Below are positions 24,630 through 33,234 of a stretch of 64,000 nucleotides of DNA, piece after piece; the stretch's first letter is position 1; each line of letters opens with the position of its first letter. Origin of the DNA: Centipeda felix (lineage in GTDB: Bacteria > Bacillota > Negativicutes > Selenomonadales > Selenomonadaceae); the NCBI RefSeq assembly GCF_900186465.1, contig NZ_LT891957.1, positions 122,328 to 186,327 of the forward strand, written 5' to 3'. A program made the translations under genes and the position numbers. The notes under the pieces are model-generated. The model was not told the DNA's origin, searched no databases, and saw only the letters and a program-made list of their open reading frames with translations.

Positions 24630-25172
24630 TTATACGTCACCGTATTTATCCTTGATGAGGATTTTCTGAATAACGCCATTCTGATCCGTCATGAAAACAA
24701 CAAAGCGAATGCCCACCTCGCCACTTGGAAGGGAGAAAGGAAGCGCCCCAAACGGCGGCATGTAATCCTTCGCATATTTTTTTTCTGCTGCAGGACGTAC
24801 CTCTAAGTTTTTAAAGATCTTCAGTACGTCAGCAATTTTCATTCCAACACGTACCCCGGATGGCATAACCAGTGCACTGTTCGTGCTCTCAATGGTCTGA
24901 ACGAGTGGATTCGTTTTACCGCCAATAATGTCGTATGTGATGACAAACCCCTGCCCATAATAATCTACCAAATAGGATGGATAATTTCCTATTTTTCGTG
25001 TCTTCTCTCCATCCGGTTCGCCGTAGATACTTCGCACATACATCAGATCATTGCCGGGGGAAATCCCTGCGATTGACGCATCCTCAAGTGTCATGTCACG
25101 TGGCGCAGCCAGCGCGCTGCTCATGAGGAGCAGCATCAGTGCCACTGTGAAACAAAAGATATTCCGATACAT
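24630..25172 (-). CDS. Secreted protein of unknown function, BamE/SmpA-like pattern
   Basis: 180 residues from the ATG at 25172, which has GGAGGG 6 bases upstream. Residues 1-23 are a clear signal peptide (hydrophobic stretch ending ALAAP). The mature part contains GISPGNDLMYVRSIYGEPD and VRVGMKIADVLKIF, repeating the short 'G-x-dvl-iyG' pattern found in BamE/SmpA-like periplasmic domains. It is therefore probably periplasmic or envelope-bound. It stands alone; the next gene upstream is the zeta-toxin-like kinase, 29 bases away. Confidence 0.65.
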   Translation of the reverse strand: MYRNIFCFTVALMLLLMSSALAAPRDMTLEDASIAGISPGNDLMYVRSIYGEPDGEKTRKIGNYPSYLVDYYGQGFVITYDIIGGKTNPLVQTIESTNSALVMPSGVRVGMKIADVLKIFKNLEVRPAAEKKYAKDYMPPFGALPFSLPSGEVGIRFVVFMTDQNGVIQKILIKDKYGDV

Positions 25173-25200
25173 GAAAATCCCTCCTGTTTGTTTTCCCTGT

Positions 25201-26022
25201 TCAGTGTCCGCCTTTTCCTCGCTCCTCCTGCGAGAAGAACTCCGCATAGGCGCGCAGAGTCTCTTCGACCTTTGCCCGTCCGACATACGGCGTATAATCC
25301 TCCTCAATATCTGTCTTTTCGCGGCTTGTCAATTCCCGTGAGAACTCCTCACGGAAGAGATCGGCCGGATCGCGAAATGGCGTTTTCTCCTTGTCATAGA
25401 GACACTCCCCCGCTCGATTGTAGATGCGAATGCCTTGAAAGGTATCCTGCTCGTAGAGCGTATGCAGGTTGTCGACGAGAGAGCGAACAACACGGTCATG
25501 ATGTTCCCTTGGTGTCATGCGCGGAGTAAGCCCTGCCTCCTCCATCAGTCGATAGCGTTTCAGTGTACTGAGATATGATTTTTCGGGACGCACGAGAATC
25601 ACATTTAGAGAGACATCATATCCACGTGCGGCAAGAAGATCATGCGTCCGTAGCGGCACCTCGGTCGTCCGCAGTGTCCCTTCAATGATGAGATGATACC
25701 GCGACAGGCTCAGATCGTCGATCAGAGCCTCCGTCATCTTCCCCGCGAACTGTTGTGTATGGAGGACAGCATCATCACCGTACTGTGCTTGCAGCTCAAT
25801 GAAACGAGGGTGATACCTGCGGTAATCATCGCTCGAAATAAAGATGATATTTCCACCATGTGCTCGTGCACAGATATCTGCCAGTTTCGTTTTCCCTGCT
25901 CCAGGCTGTCCTGCAAGCAAATAGGCACGCGGATGCGTATCAGGTGCTGCACTGACCAAAAGATCGTCTTTGATGCGTTCTTTTTGTTCATTAAGTTCCT
26001 GCGGAGTGTAGTTATCCTGCAT
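25201..26022 (-). CDS. Zeta-toxin family kinase
   Basis: 273 residues. YLLAGQPGAGKTKLADI is the Walker A loop (Lys-Thr at the end). IISSDDYRRYHP carries the aspartate and basic groups of the zeta UNAG-binding site, and LIIEGTLRTTEVPL and a later arginine (KRYRLMEEAGLTPR) the other family elements. Zeta/PezT toxins phosphorylate UDP-N-acetylglucosamine and block cell-wall synthesis. The start at 26022 overlaps the end of the small gene upstream by 11 bases and has TGGAGA before it; that coupling fits a toxin-antitoxin pair. The C-terminal ~70 residues are charged and specific to this protein. Confidence 0.82.
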   Translation of the reverse strand: MQDNYTPQELNEQKERIKDDLLVSAAPDTHPRAYLLAGQPGAGKTKLADICARAHGGNIIFISSDDYRRYHPRFIELQAQYGDDAVLHTQQFAGKMTEALIDDLSLSRYHLIIEGTLRTTEVPLRTHDLLAARGYDVSLNVILVRPEKSYLSTLKRYRLMEEAGLTPRMTPREHHDRVVRSLVDNLHTLYEQDTFQGIRIYNRAGECLYDKEKTPFRDPADLFREEFSRELTSREKTDIEEDYTPYVGRAKVEETLRAYAEFFSQEERGKGGH

Positions 26023-26284
26023 GATTGGTCTCCAGTTCCCGTATATAGGTGCGGGCATTTTCAAAGGTCTGCCGGAGTCTTTGTATATCCTCCATGGTAT
26101 TGTATGAATCTCCAAGAATATTATGCAGCGTCACTCGTAGATTCTGTTGAACGAGGGAAATCGGCTGAACGGTATCATACCGATCAATGCCCATACGTTC
26201 TTTGATTCGATTCACATCGGCAAGCAGCTCTGCTATACCTTCATGCAAAATTTCTTTCGCTTCGATTACTTCGTACGGAATCAT
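26012..26284 (-). CDS. Putative antitoxin partner of the zeta-type kinase
   Basis: 90 residues, almost entirely helical (AKEILHEGIAELLADVNRIK, then LRVTLHNILGDSYNTMEDIQ). No helix-turn-helix is obvious, and it does not clearly resemble the epsilon or PezA antitoxins. It is placed directly upstream of the zeta-type gene with overlapping reading frames, the usual order of such modules. Function as antitoxin is inferred only from position and size. Confidence 0.6.
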   Translation of the reverse strand: MIPYEVIEAKEILHEGIAELLADVNRIKERMGIDRYDTVQPISLVQQNLRVTLHNILGDSYNTMEDIQRLRQTFENARTYIRELETNHAG

Positions 26285-26473
26285 AGCATCGCCTCCTCTC
26301 TTTCATGATACCACAATGGTGCAGTGTTGACCATAGCGATCTTCCCTGTACCGCACTTGCCTGTGGGATAGATTCACCTCACTTCCTGTATCACATGATT
26401 GTTGGCGATGCCCCTATTCTCATCAATTGTATGTATACCAAGTGCCGCGCATCCCTTCTACATCAAAGGGTTA

Positions 26474-26502
26474 TTGAAATACGGCGCATTTTAGCGTATA
26501 AT
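26474..26502 (+). promoter_or_regulatory. Promoter of lysC
   Basis: TTGAAA (26474-26479), 17-base spacer, perfect TATAAT (26497-26502), 54 bases before the start codon. Confidence 0.75.
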
Positions 26503-26555
26503 GCGTTGAGAATTCACCATGATGGGAATTATACCAATCCATAGGGGGACATTGT

Positions 26556-27788
26556 ATGTCATTAATTGTAAAGAAGTTTGGCGGAAGTTCGGTGGCTACC
26601 CCGGAGAAGATCAAGAACGTAGCAAAACGCATATTGCGTGAGAAAGCCCCCGATGATCGCATTGTCATGGTGGTATCTGCCATGGGCGATACGACGGATG
26701 ATCTCATCGCGCTAGCTGGCGAAGTGGTGGAAAGCCCCTATCAGTACACGCGCGAGATGGATATGCTCATGACGACGGGGGAGCAGGTCTCGATCGCACT
26801 GCTCGCGATGGCATTCCGTGCTCTGGGACAGCCCGCCATATCTCTCACCGGTGGCATGGCAGGAATGCGCACAGATCATGCGCATACCAAGGGGCGTATT
26901 CTCGGAATCGAGCCAAAACGTGTGCACGAGGAGCTTGAAAAGGGCAACATTGTCGTTATCGCTGGCTTTCAGGGTACAGATGTCGACGGCAACCCAGTGA
27001 CGCTTGGACGCGGTGGGTCGGATACCTCCGCCGTGGCGATCGCGGGCGCAATCGGCGCGGATACCTGCGAGATCTACACGGACGTTGATGGAATCTACTC
27101 CGCCGACCCGCGCATTGTCAAGGGCGCGCGCCGCATGAAGGAGATTACCTACAACGAGATGCTCGAGATGGCACGTCTCGGCGCGGGCGTTATGCAGCCA
27201 CGCTCGGTGGAGATGGGACAGCTCTATAGCATCCCCATCCACGTTCGTTCGACCTTTACCTCAGAACCCGGAACCATCATTAGGGAGGAATATACAGTGG
27301 AAGAAAAGTCCTTTATCATTCGCGGTGTCGCACACGATGAGCACGTCGCTAAGATCACAGTGCTCGGTGTCTCCAACGTCCCGGGCGTTGCCTACAAGAT
27401 ATTCTCTGCCCTCGCCGATGCGAACATCGACGTGGATATGATCGTGCAGAGCCTCCGCAGTGCCGACTCCAATGTAACCGATATGGTGTTCACTGTTGCA
27501 TCCATTGACGCCGAGGAAGCGCGCCGCGTTGTCGAAGGGATTTCGGCAGACATTCACGCATCTGGTGTATCCATTGACAATGATGTCGCGAAGATCTCCA
27601 TTGTCGGAGCCGGTATGCTCGGCAATCCCGGTATTGCCTCCCGCATGTTCGGGGCACTCTCCAATGCAGGCATCAACCTCGAGATTATCAGCACCTCCGA
27701 GATCAGCATCTCCTGCCTCATCAAGGGCGGCAGCGTCAAGGACGCTGTCAACCGCATCCACGACGAGTTCTTTCCGAACGAGGCATAA
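26556..27788 (+). CDS. lysC: Aspartate kinase
   Basis: 410 residues. VKKFGGSSVATPEKIK is the kinase signature at residue 5. TLGRGGSDTSAVAIA and EIYTDVDGIYSADPR are the aspartate/ATP sites. Two ACT domains follow from about residue 265 (VLGVSNVPGVAYKIF) and 345 (SIVGAGMLGNPGIAS), the layout of Lys/Thr-feedback-regulated monofunctional enzymes. It catalyses the first step toward lysine, threonine and methionine. An aminotransferase gene lies 150 bases downstream on the same strand. Confidence 0.95.
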   Translation: MSLIVKKFGGSSVATPEKIKNVAKRILREKAPDDRIVMVVSAMGDTTDDLIALAGEVVESPYQYTREMDMLMTTGEQVSIALLAMAFRALGQPAISLTGGMAGMRTDHAHTKGRILGIEPKRVHEELEKGNIVVIAGFQGTDVDGNPVTLGRGGSDTSAVAIAGAIGADTCEIYTDVDGIYSADPRIVKGARRMKEITYNEMLEMARLGAGVMQPRSVEMGQLYSIPIHVRSTFTSEPGTIIREEYTVEEKSFIIRGVAHDEHVAKITVLGVSNVPGVAYKIFSALADANIDVDMIVQSLRSADSNVTDMVFTVASIDAEEARRVVEGISADIHASGVSIDNDVAKISIVGAGMLGNPGIASRMFGALSNAGINLEIISTSEISISCLIKGGSVKDAVNRIHDEFFPNEA

Positions 27789-27862
27789 GAATACGTGTAT
27801 ACACCTGTGCGGCTTGTGGACATAAGGAGAGTCGCGCGCTATCATCATATTACGCTACGACG

Positions 27863-27911
27863 GCACGGATCAACGACGCCCTACCCCTGCGGAGGACACG
27901 ATGATCCGTGC
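27863..27911 (+). promoter_or_regulatory. Hairpin between lysC and the aminotransferase
   Basis: GCACGGATCA and TGATCCGTGC pair perfectly over 10 bases; only TTTCC follows, so termination would be weak. It may attenuate or stabilise the downstream message. Confidence 0.45.
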
Positions 27912-27938
27912 TTTCCATCGAAAAGGAGAGCATATAAC

Positions 27939-29177
27939 ATGGCAATTCAAATGGCAGCATCACACGCGGCATCGCGCCGCCTGAAGGACGCGATCTTCGG
28001 CGCCAATGCGGCATGCCGCGCCGCAATCGCAGAGCACGGTGAGGAGCGCGTTGTCAACGCGACAATCGGTGCCGTCATGGACGACAGCGGTAAACTGGCA
28101 CACCTGCCGACGGTCGAGCGCGTCTTCCGCTCCCTCCCCATCGAGGACTATATCGCCTATGCGCCGATCTCTGGGCTTCCGGAGTATCTCGAGGCAGCGA
28201 TTGATATTACATTCGCCGGCAAGCGTCCTGCGGGCTATCTCGCCGCTGTCGCAACGGCAGGTGGAACGGGAGCTCTGCGCACCGCCGTCGACGACTACGT
28301 CGAGCGAGGCGATCAGGTGCTCACCTCGGACTGGTTCTGGGGAACGTACAACATCATCTGTCAGGAACTTGGCTCCTCCGTCACGACCTTCACGCTGTTC
28401 GACGAAGCCAACAACTTCAATCATAAGGCGTTTTCAGAGGCCGTCGATGCTCTTTGCAAAAAACAGGACAGCCTGCTCGTCATCCTCAACACACCTGCGC
28501 ATAACCCGACGGGCTACAGTCTTTCTGCGGAGGACTGGGATCACGTTCTGGACACGGTCAAGGCACAGGCAAAGACCGGAAAGAAGATACAGCTCCTCGT
28601 CGATATCGCCTACATTGACTTTGCGGGCGAAAAGCATGCGACACGCGCCTTCATGCAGAAGTTTGCGGGACTCCCCGAAAACATCCTGACACTCTTCGCC
28701 TTCTCCATGTCCAAGGCGTATACATTCTACGGACAGCGCTGCGGCGCACTCATTGCTCTTTCTGCAAACAAGATGGTCATCGATGAGTTCAGCGAGATCA
28801 GCAAGTACGCTGCACGCGCAACGTGGTCGAACATCAACCGCGGTGCAATGACCCTCCTGACGCGTATTCAGCAGGACAGCGCAGCGTATGCCGCCTATGA
28901 GAGGGAGCGCGACGCACTGTACCGCCTCGTACAGGAACGCGGCGATATCTTCATGCAGGAGGCTGCCGCGTGCGGTCTGCCCGCCCTCCCCTATAAGGGC
29001 GGCTTCTTTCTCGCTATTCCTTCGAGCGATCCACAGGCGGTCTGCGACGCTCTCCACGAGGATCTCATCTTCGCTGTTCCACTGAAAATGGGCGTGCGTA
29101 TTGCGGCATGCTCTGTGCCGAAATCGAAAATGCACGGGGTTGCAGAAAAAGTAAAGCGTGCTATGCGTAAGTTGTAA
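27939..29177 (+). CDS. Class I/II aminotransferase
   Basis: 412 residues from the ATG at 27939 (AAAAGGAGAG upstream). The fold-type I features are TAGGTGALRTAVDDY, NTPAHNPTGYSLSAEDWD, VDIAYIDFAGE and FSMSKAYTFYGQRCGA with the PLP lysine. The NPTG and the GQRCGAL segments resemble aromatic/aspartate aminotransferases of Firmicutes. The substrate is likely aspartate or an aromatic amino acid, fitting its place after lysC. The last codons (AMRKL and stop) lie at the edge of an IS30-family element that inserted right behind the gene. Confidence 0.85.
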   Translation: MAIQMAASHAASRRLKDAIFGANAACRAAIAEHGEERVVNATIGAVMDDSGKLAHLPTVERVFRSLPIEDYIAYAPISGLPEYLEAAIDITFAGKRPAGYLAAVATAGGTGALRTAVDDYVERGDQVLTSDWFWGTYNIICQELGSSVTTFTLFDEANNFNHKAFSEAVDALCKKQDSLLVILNTPAHNPTGYSLSAEDWDHVLDTVKAQAKTGKKIQLLVDIAYIDFAGEKHATRAFMQKFAGLPENILTLFAFSMSKAYTFYGQRCGALIALSANKMVIDEFSEISKYAARATWSNINRGAMTLLTRIQQDSAAYAAYERERDALYRLVQERGDIFMQEAAACGLPALPYKGGFFLAIPSSDPQAVCDALHEDLIFAVPLKMGVRIAACSVPKSKMHGVAEKVKRAMRKL

Positions 29178-29218
29178 AATAAATTGACGCAAAAAGTTCC
29201 ATTTTGCAAACGGTTCAG

Positions 29219-29346
29219 TTAAACTTTTAGTCACAACACAAAAAGAAACTGAAAGTGAGACTGCAAAATGGAACAGAATCATTGTACTACAAAAACAGGG
29301 AAATGGAAACAGCTGACGGAGCGGGATCGGTACAAAATCGAAGCCC
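29219..29346 (+). mobile_element. IS30-family element B, truncated copy (5' end only)
   Basis: Begins with the terminal TTAAACTTTTAG and includes the first codons of the same transposase that is complete at 30545-31615 (MEQNHCTTKTGKWKQLTER), here on the plus strand. It is cut after about 25 codons by the left end of element A. GTTCCATTTTGCA (29197-29209) and TGCAAAATGGAAC (29262-29274) form an inverted repeat spanning the element end and the transposase start. Confidence 0.8.
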
Positions 29347-30523
29347 TAAATTGCAATATCAAATCGGACAGTAGAGCATAACAGAATCAAAAATTATGGG
29401 TGAAGATTTTTTAGCGCGGCATCGAAGCGCTCTTGTGGCGTCTCATAACCTAGAATTTTACGTGGCAGTGAATTGATCCAATCCTCTAGGCGCTGCACTT
29501 CTTCCTCGCTCAAGTTCGTCATATCCATGCCCTTCGGAATGAAATACCGAACGAGGGCATTCTGCTTCTCGTTCGTTCCACGTTCCCAAGGTGCGTAAGG
29601 ATGAGCATAGTACACCTTCGCCTCTGGAACAGCTTCTTGCAGACGAGCGAACTCGCTCCCATTGTCGCAGGTGATCGTACGAAATACCTGTGAAAATTGT
29701 GCCCCATAGAGCTCTCTTAGTTTGGCAATCCCCTCGGCAACCGCCTCTGCGGTCTTTGCACGAATCTTTATAAGGTGTCTCTTTCGCTTCTTACATTCAT
29801 CTGCGGCAAGCAGAACAGGATCCGTTCCCTTTTTCCCGACGATGGTGTCAAGTTCCCAATTTCCAAAGGTGGAGCGTTCGTCAACAAGAGGGTCACGGCG
29901 GTCAATACTCTCACCGAGCGTCCTGCCGTCGTCATGGTTCTTTTTCTCTTTGCGCTTACGACGGCGTACCTTCTGTCGCAGGTCGATGTTTTTGACCTTG
30001 AGCAGCCCCATCGCAATGTAGTTGTAGATGGTCTTTGTGCAGACAGACACCTCGAGCAGATTCATACGCTTGGCACGCCCGCAGATTGCATCAGGAGAGT
30101 GTTTGTCTTTGAGAATGGCGTTTTCTACATACCGGATGAAGTTCTGTGCAGCATTAAATTTGGACGGTTTTCCGGAGTTCTCACGATTGCGCCCATAGCG
30201 CATTTGACCGGACTGTGCAACATACTGCTCATAGTACGTCCAATCGGAACGCTTCTGCGCTACCGTGCCGCGCTTTATTTCCTCGTACAAGGTGGAGCGG
30301 GCGATGCCAAGGTCTTTGGCGATTTTCACCTTGGGGACACCGAGACGCAGCATCGCTTCGATCTGCCCGCGCTGATAGGCGTTTAAGTGCTTGAATGTGC
30401 GGCGTTTTGTGGTAGAATGAGTGTGGGACATACAGAACCTCCTGGTAGTGTTTGTGCAAAGATATTTTACCAGATTGATTCTGTATGTTCTACTTTTTTA
30501 TGTGTCCGATTTCATTTTACAAT
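29347..30523 (-). mobile_element. IS30-family insertion sequence A, apparently complete
   Basis: Ends are ATTGCAATATCAAATCGGACA on the left and TGTCCGATTTCATTTTACAAT on the right, imperfect inverted repeats. It contains one transposase gene. Partial or broken copies occur at 17577-18335, 20447-20558 and 5568-5585. Confidence 0.85.
29394..30431 (-). CDS. IS30-family transposase A
   Basis: 345 residues. The N-terminal helix-turn-helix (KHLNAYQRGQIEAMLRLG, then KDLGIARSTLYEEIKRG) is the HTH_38 domain. The DDE core shows GNWELDTIVGKKG (first Asp), ITCDNGSEFA (second Asp) and WERGTNEKQNALVRYFIPKG (the Glu in the IS30 signature). It closes with a GYETPQE tail. All catalytic groups are present and the frame is open, so the element may be active. 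Confidence 0.93.
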   Translation of the reverse strand: MSHTHSTTKRRTFKHLNAYQRGQIEAMLRLGVPKVKIAKDLGIARSTLYEEIKRGTVAQKRSDWTYYEQYVAQSGQMRYGRNRENSGKPSKFNAAQNFIRYVENAILKDKHSPDAICGRAKRMNLLEVSVCTKTIYNYIAMGLLKVKNIDLRQKVRRRKRKEKKNHDDGRTLGESIDRRDPLVDERSTFGNWELDTIVGKKGTDPVLLAADECKKRKRHLIKIRAKTAEAVAEGIAKLRELYGAQFSQVFRTITCDNGSEFARLQEAVPEAKVYYAHPYAPWERGTNEKQNALVRYFIPKGMDMTNLSEEEVQRLEDWINSLPRKILGYETPQERFDAALKNLHP

Positions 30524-30528
30524 GAACC
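30504..30528 (+). repeat. 25-base direct repeat, left copy
   Basis: GTCCGATTTCATTTTACAAT plus GAACC. An identical 25 bases lies at 31718-31742, flanking element B. It is the right end of element A, so element B (with extra DNA) has landed in and duplicated that end. Confidence 0.85.
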
Positions 30529-31664
30529 TTAAACTTTTAGCGAGTTATATCATCGCAGCATACATATCATTTGCTGACTTATATCCGAAAATCTTGCGCG
30601 GATAGTTGTTAACCCAATCTTCGATCCGCTGCAGTTCCTTCGGCTTCAATTTGCTGAAGTCCGTTCCCTTGGGAAGAAACCTGCGCAGCATCCGATTTCC
30701 GTTTTCGTTGCTTCCACGCTCCCAGCTGCTGTACGGATGCGCGTAATATACCTCGCCGCATTTGGCGGCACGCTTCATTCCTTCGCCATCCAAAAACTCT
30801 GACCCGTTGTCTGCCGTGATACTCTTGAATACGTGCGTAAAGTCTCCTTTGACGCGCCGCTGCAACCGACGAAGTGCTTGCAGTACTTCTTTTTGGCTCT
30901 TGTTCTTTATCAGAACATAGAGTGATTTCCTCGTCTGCCGTTCGACCAATGTTAAAATTACCGGCTTTGTCCCTTTGCGACCGACGACCAAGTCAATCTC
31001 CCAATGTCCGAACTCCTCTCTCCGATTCACCGGCTCAGGGCGCTCGTCGATGCTTTTCCCGTCCCGGTTATTCCACGCAACACCGCGCCTGCTGTTTTCT
31101 GTCTGTTTGTCTCGATTCTTTTTGTAGAGGAGGTCGTCGTTTGTGAGTTCGAGAAACAGCTGCTGATCGATATAGTTATACAGGGTCTTGACACAAATGC
31201 GGACATCATAGCTCCAGCCGCGTTGACAGAGCTCACCGATAACTGCCGCAGGAGACCATTTTTCTGTTTTGATCTTATGTTCAATGTGTCGAGCAAGCGC
31301 GTGGTCTTTATCGATTTTCAGCCCCCGCCCTTTACGAGCAGCGTTTTCCTCGTGTCGTCTTTGTGCTGCATCGGCAAGATACACCCACTGCACCTGCAGG
31401 TCTTCGCAGGTCTTGATATTCTTTGTCGCAGGTTTGAGCTGTGCTGTCATTCCAAGACGCCGCTCCCGCTCAATCGTACGCTTGGAGCAGCCAATGTACG
31501 CGGCGATTTCCTGCGGCTTCAACCCGGCCTGGAAATAGGCTTCGATTTTGTACCGATCCCGCTCCGTCAGCTGTTTCCATTTCCCTGTTTTTGTAGTACA
31601 ATGATTCTGTTCCATTTTGCAGTCTCACTTTCAGTTTCTTTTTGTGTTGTGACTAAAAGTTTAA
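30529..31664 (-). mobile_element. IS30-family insertion sequence B, apparently complete
   Basis: Terminal repeats TTAAACTTTTAG at 30529 and CTAAAAGTTTAA at 31653-31664. One transposase gene on the minus strand. Bases 31665-31717 beyond its right end are an inverted copy of 29167-29218, i.e. of the aminotransferase 3' end, with two differences. Confidence 0.8.
30545..31615 (-). CDS. IS30-family transposase B
   Basis: 356 residues. KQLTERDRYKIEAYFQAGLK and IAAYIGCSKRTIERERR form the N-terminal helix-turn-helix; FGHWEIDLVVGRKG, ITADNGSEFLDG and WERGSNENGNRMLRRFLPKG are the DDE motifs. It shares the family but only modest identity with transposase A. The gene is open and complete. Confidence 0.93.
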   Translation of the reverse strand: MEQNHCTTKTGKWKQLTERDRYKIEAYFQAGLKPQEIAAYIGCSKRTIERERRLGMTAQLKPATKNIKTCEDLQVQWVYLADAAQRRHEENAARKGRGLKIDKDHALARHIEHKIKTEKWSPAAVIGELCQRGWSYDVRICVKTLYNYIDQQLFLELTNDDLLYKKNRDKQTENSRRGVAWNNRDGKSIDERPEPVNRREEFGHWEIDLVVGRKGTKPVILTLVERQTRKSLYVLIKNKSQKEVLQALRRLQRRVKGDFTHVFKSITADNGSEFLDGEGMKRAAKCGEVYYAHPYSSWERGSNENGNRMLRRFLPKGTDFSKLKPKELQRIEDWVNNYPRKIFGYKSANDMYAAMI

Positions 31665-31717
31665 CTGAACCGTTTGCAATATGGAACTTTTTGCGTCAAT
31701 TTATTTTACAACTTACG

Positions 31718-31742
31718 GTCCGATTTCATTTTACAATGAACC
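31718..31742 (+). repeat. 25-base direct repeat, right copy
   Basis: Identical to 30504-30528. It directly abuts the truncated methylase gene and supplies that gene's stop codon. Confidence 0.85.
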
Positions 31743-32979
31743 CATATTTCTTTTTCTCATCTCGATAAGTGATTACAATACCGCCTTTGATTGGTGTGGA
31801 CAAATTTGGGAAAACTTTGTCACTGTCTTCCTCATATTCCAACACTTTGAAATGTGGATCTTGCAACATCTTTTCGTTCCACGCCTTCGGCGTCGACCCT
31901 GCATTAAACAGAAACCTTGCAGGATGTATAAGTTCAACTTTATCAGCAATTTTATATGCTTCATCAAGAAATAAATGATAAATCGGAGGAGCATAATTAC
32001 GCAAATCTCCATTAGATTCATCCTGATACGGCGGATTTCCAATCACAAAATCAAACTTCATTGTTCTTCCCCCCGTATTCACCCTACGATACTCCAGTCC
32101 GCTCTTCCGCCGCCAGTCATAGATGCGCACAGGCGGCATCTCTCCCGTATGCGCGGGGAACAGTCGGAGTTCCTCGATCTCCTCGGGCAGATCAAAGAGC
32201 ATCAGCTCCATCGGCTCACTCTCCTCGGCATAGGGAATCGACCCACGTATCCCGTCCATCTGCCAGAGATTCCACACTATCGTGCGGATGATGGCGCGGT
32301 ACTCCTGTGCTGTCGGCTTTCGCCGCCAGCGTGCACGCAGATACTTCTCGAACGTCATGAGGAGATTGTCCCCTTGGAACTCGTAGCCATACGTCGCCTG
32401 ATAGGCGCGCACTGTCCACCGCATCCATTCCGTTTCATCCGCGACATTCTCGCACACGATGCGCAGTTTGCGGTCAAGAACGCCCTGCCGCTCCGCGAGC
32501 GGTACGCCCTCCATCGTCGCGACATCATAGCGGTGCACGAGATAGGGCGCCTCGCCGCAGGTGATCTCCAGCCGCCGCGCATCGACATAGTGCTGCCATT
32601 TTCTGCGGCGCGGAAAACTGACGCGCGCGGACGGCACACCGTCCACCATAAACGGATCCACACCGCCAAAGTACGCAGCATCCGCATCGCCGATCATCTG
32701 CCGACAGACGGAAAGTGGGGTAAACACCTCGGCATGCCGGCGCGTGCGCTCCGACTGCTGTTCCATCTCCTTGCGCGCCCGCGTCTTGATTACATCCGAG
32801 TGCTCTCCCGTAATCAGGGCAGGTCGGATCTCCTGTGTCCGCTCGTACGGAAAACCGAGGGAACGGTAGGCGTCCGTCGCCCAAATGATATTCCGTTTGG
32901 TCGTCTTATCCGCGAGAAGCGGGGCAAGGAGGCCCTTCGCGTGCAGCCGCAGAATCTCATCCTGTATTCCGACGAGCAA
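31726..32979 (-). pseudogene. Eco57I-like restriction-modification protein, C-terminus removed by IS
   Basis: 417 codons from a TTG at 32979 with a strong GGAGGTGTATC upstream. RRHAEVFTPLSVCRQMI resembles motif X, EITCGEAPYLV motif I, and DFVIGNPPYQDES (residue ~315) is the NPPY motif IV of N6-adenine methylases. Proteins of this family usually continue for several hundred residues with the target-recognition region. Here the frame runs into the IS30 end after GGIVITYRDEKKK, so the rest is missing. It may still bind SAM, but specific DNA modification is unlikely. Bases 33003-33180 upstream hold only short fragments. Confidence 0.75.
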
Positions 32980-33186
32980 GATACACCTCCTTTTCCCATT
33001 CTCTCTCGTATGATCTGCTATTCGATATGATACTTCTCATAGAGCCGATGTCGCGCCTCACGATCCATCTGGTGGCTGTTTAATTGCAGGATCCATGATC
33101 GCTAGCTCCTTTCTTTCGTTCATTTCCTTTTATTTTATCAGACATCACGTATTTCTTCCAGTAGGCACATTGTTTTCTCAACAAAG

Positions 33187-33230
33187 AGCACCCCCATATA
33201 TCGAATGCTCTTCCGACATACGGGGGTGCT
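33187..33230 (-). terminator. Terminator after relA/spoT
   Basis: On the minus strand AGCACCCCC and GGGGGTGCT pair over 9 bases, followed by CTTTGTTG. It starts 5 bases after the relA stop codon. Confidence 0.7.
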
Positions 33231-33234
33231 TCTG

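Noticed and set aside
24552-24806. 84-codon plus-strand frame starting in the hairpin
   Set aside because: It is antisense to the secreted-protein gene and has no ribosome site; the hairpin itself is the notable feature.
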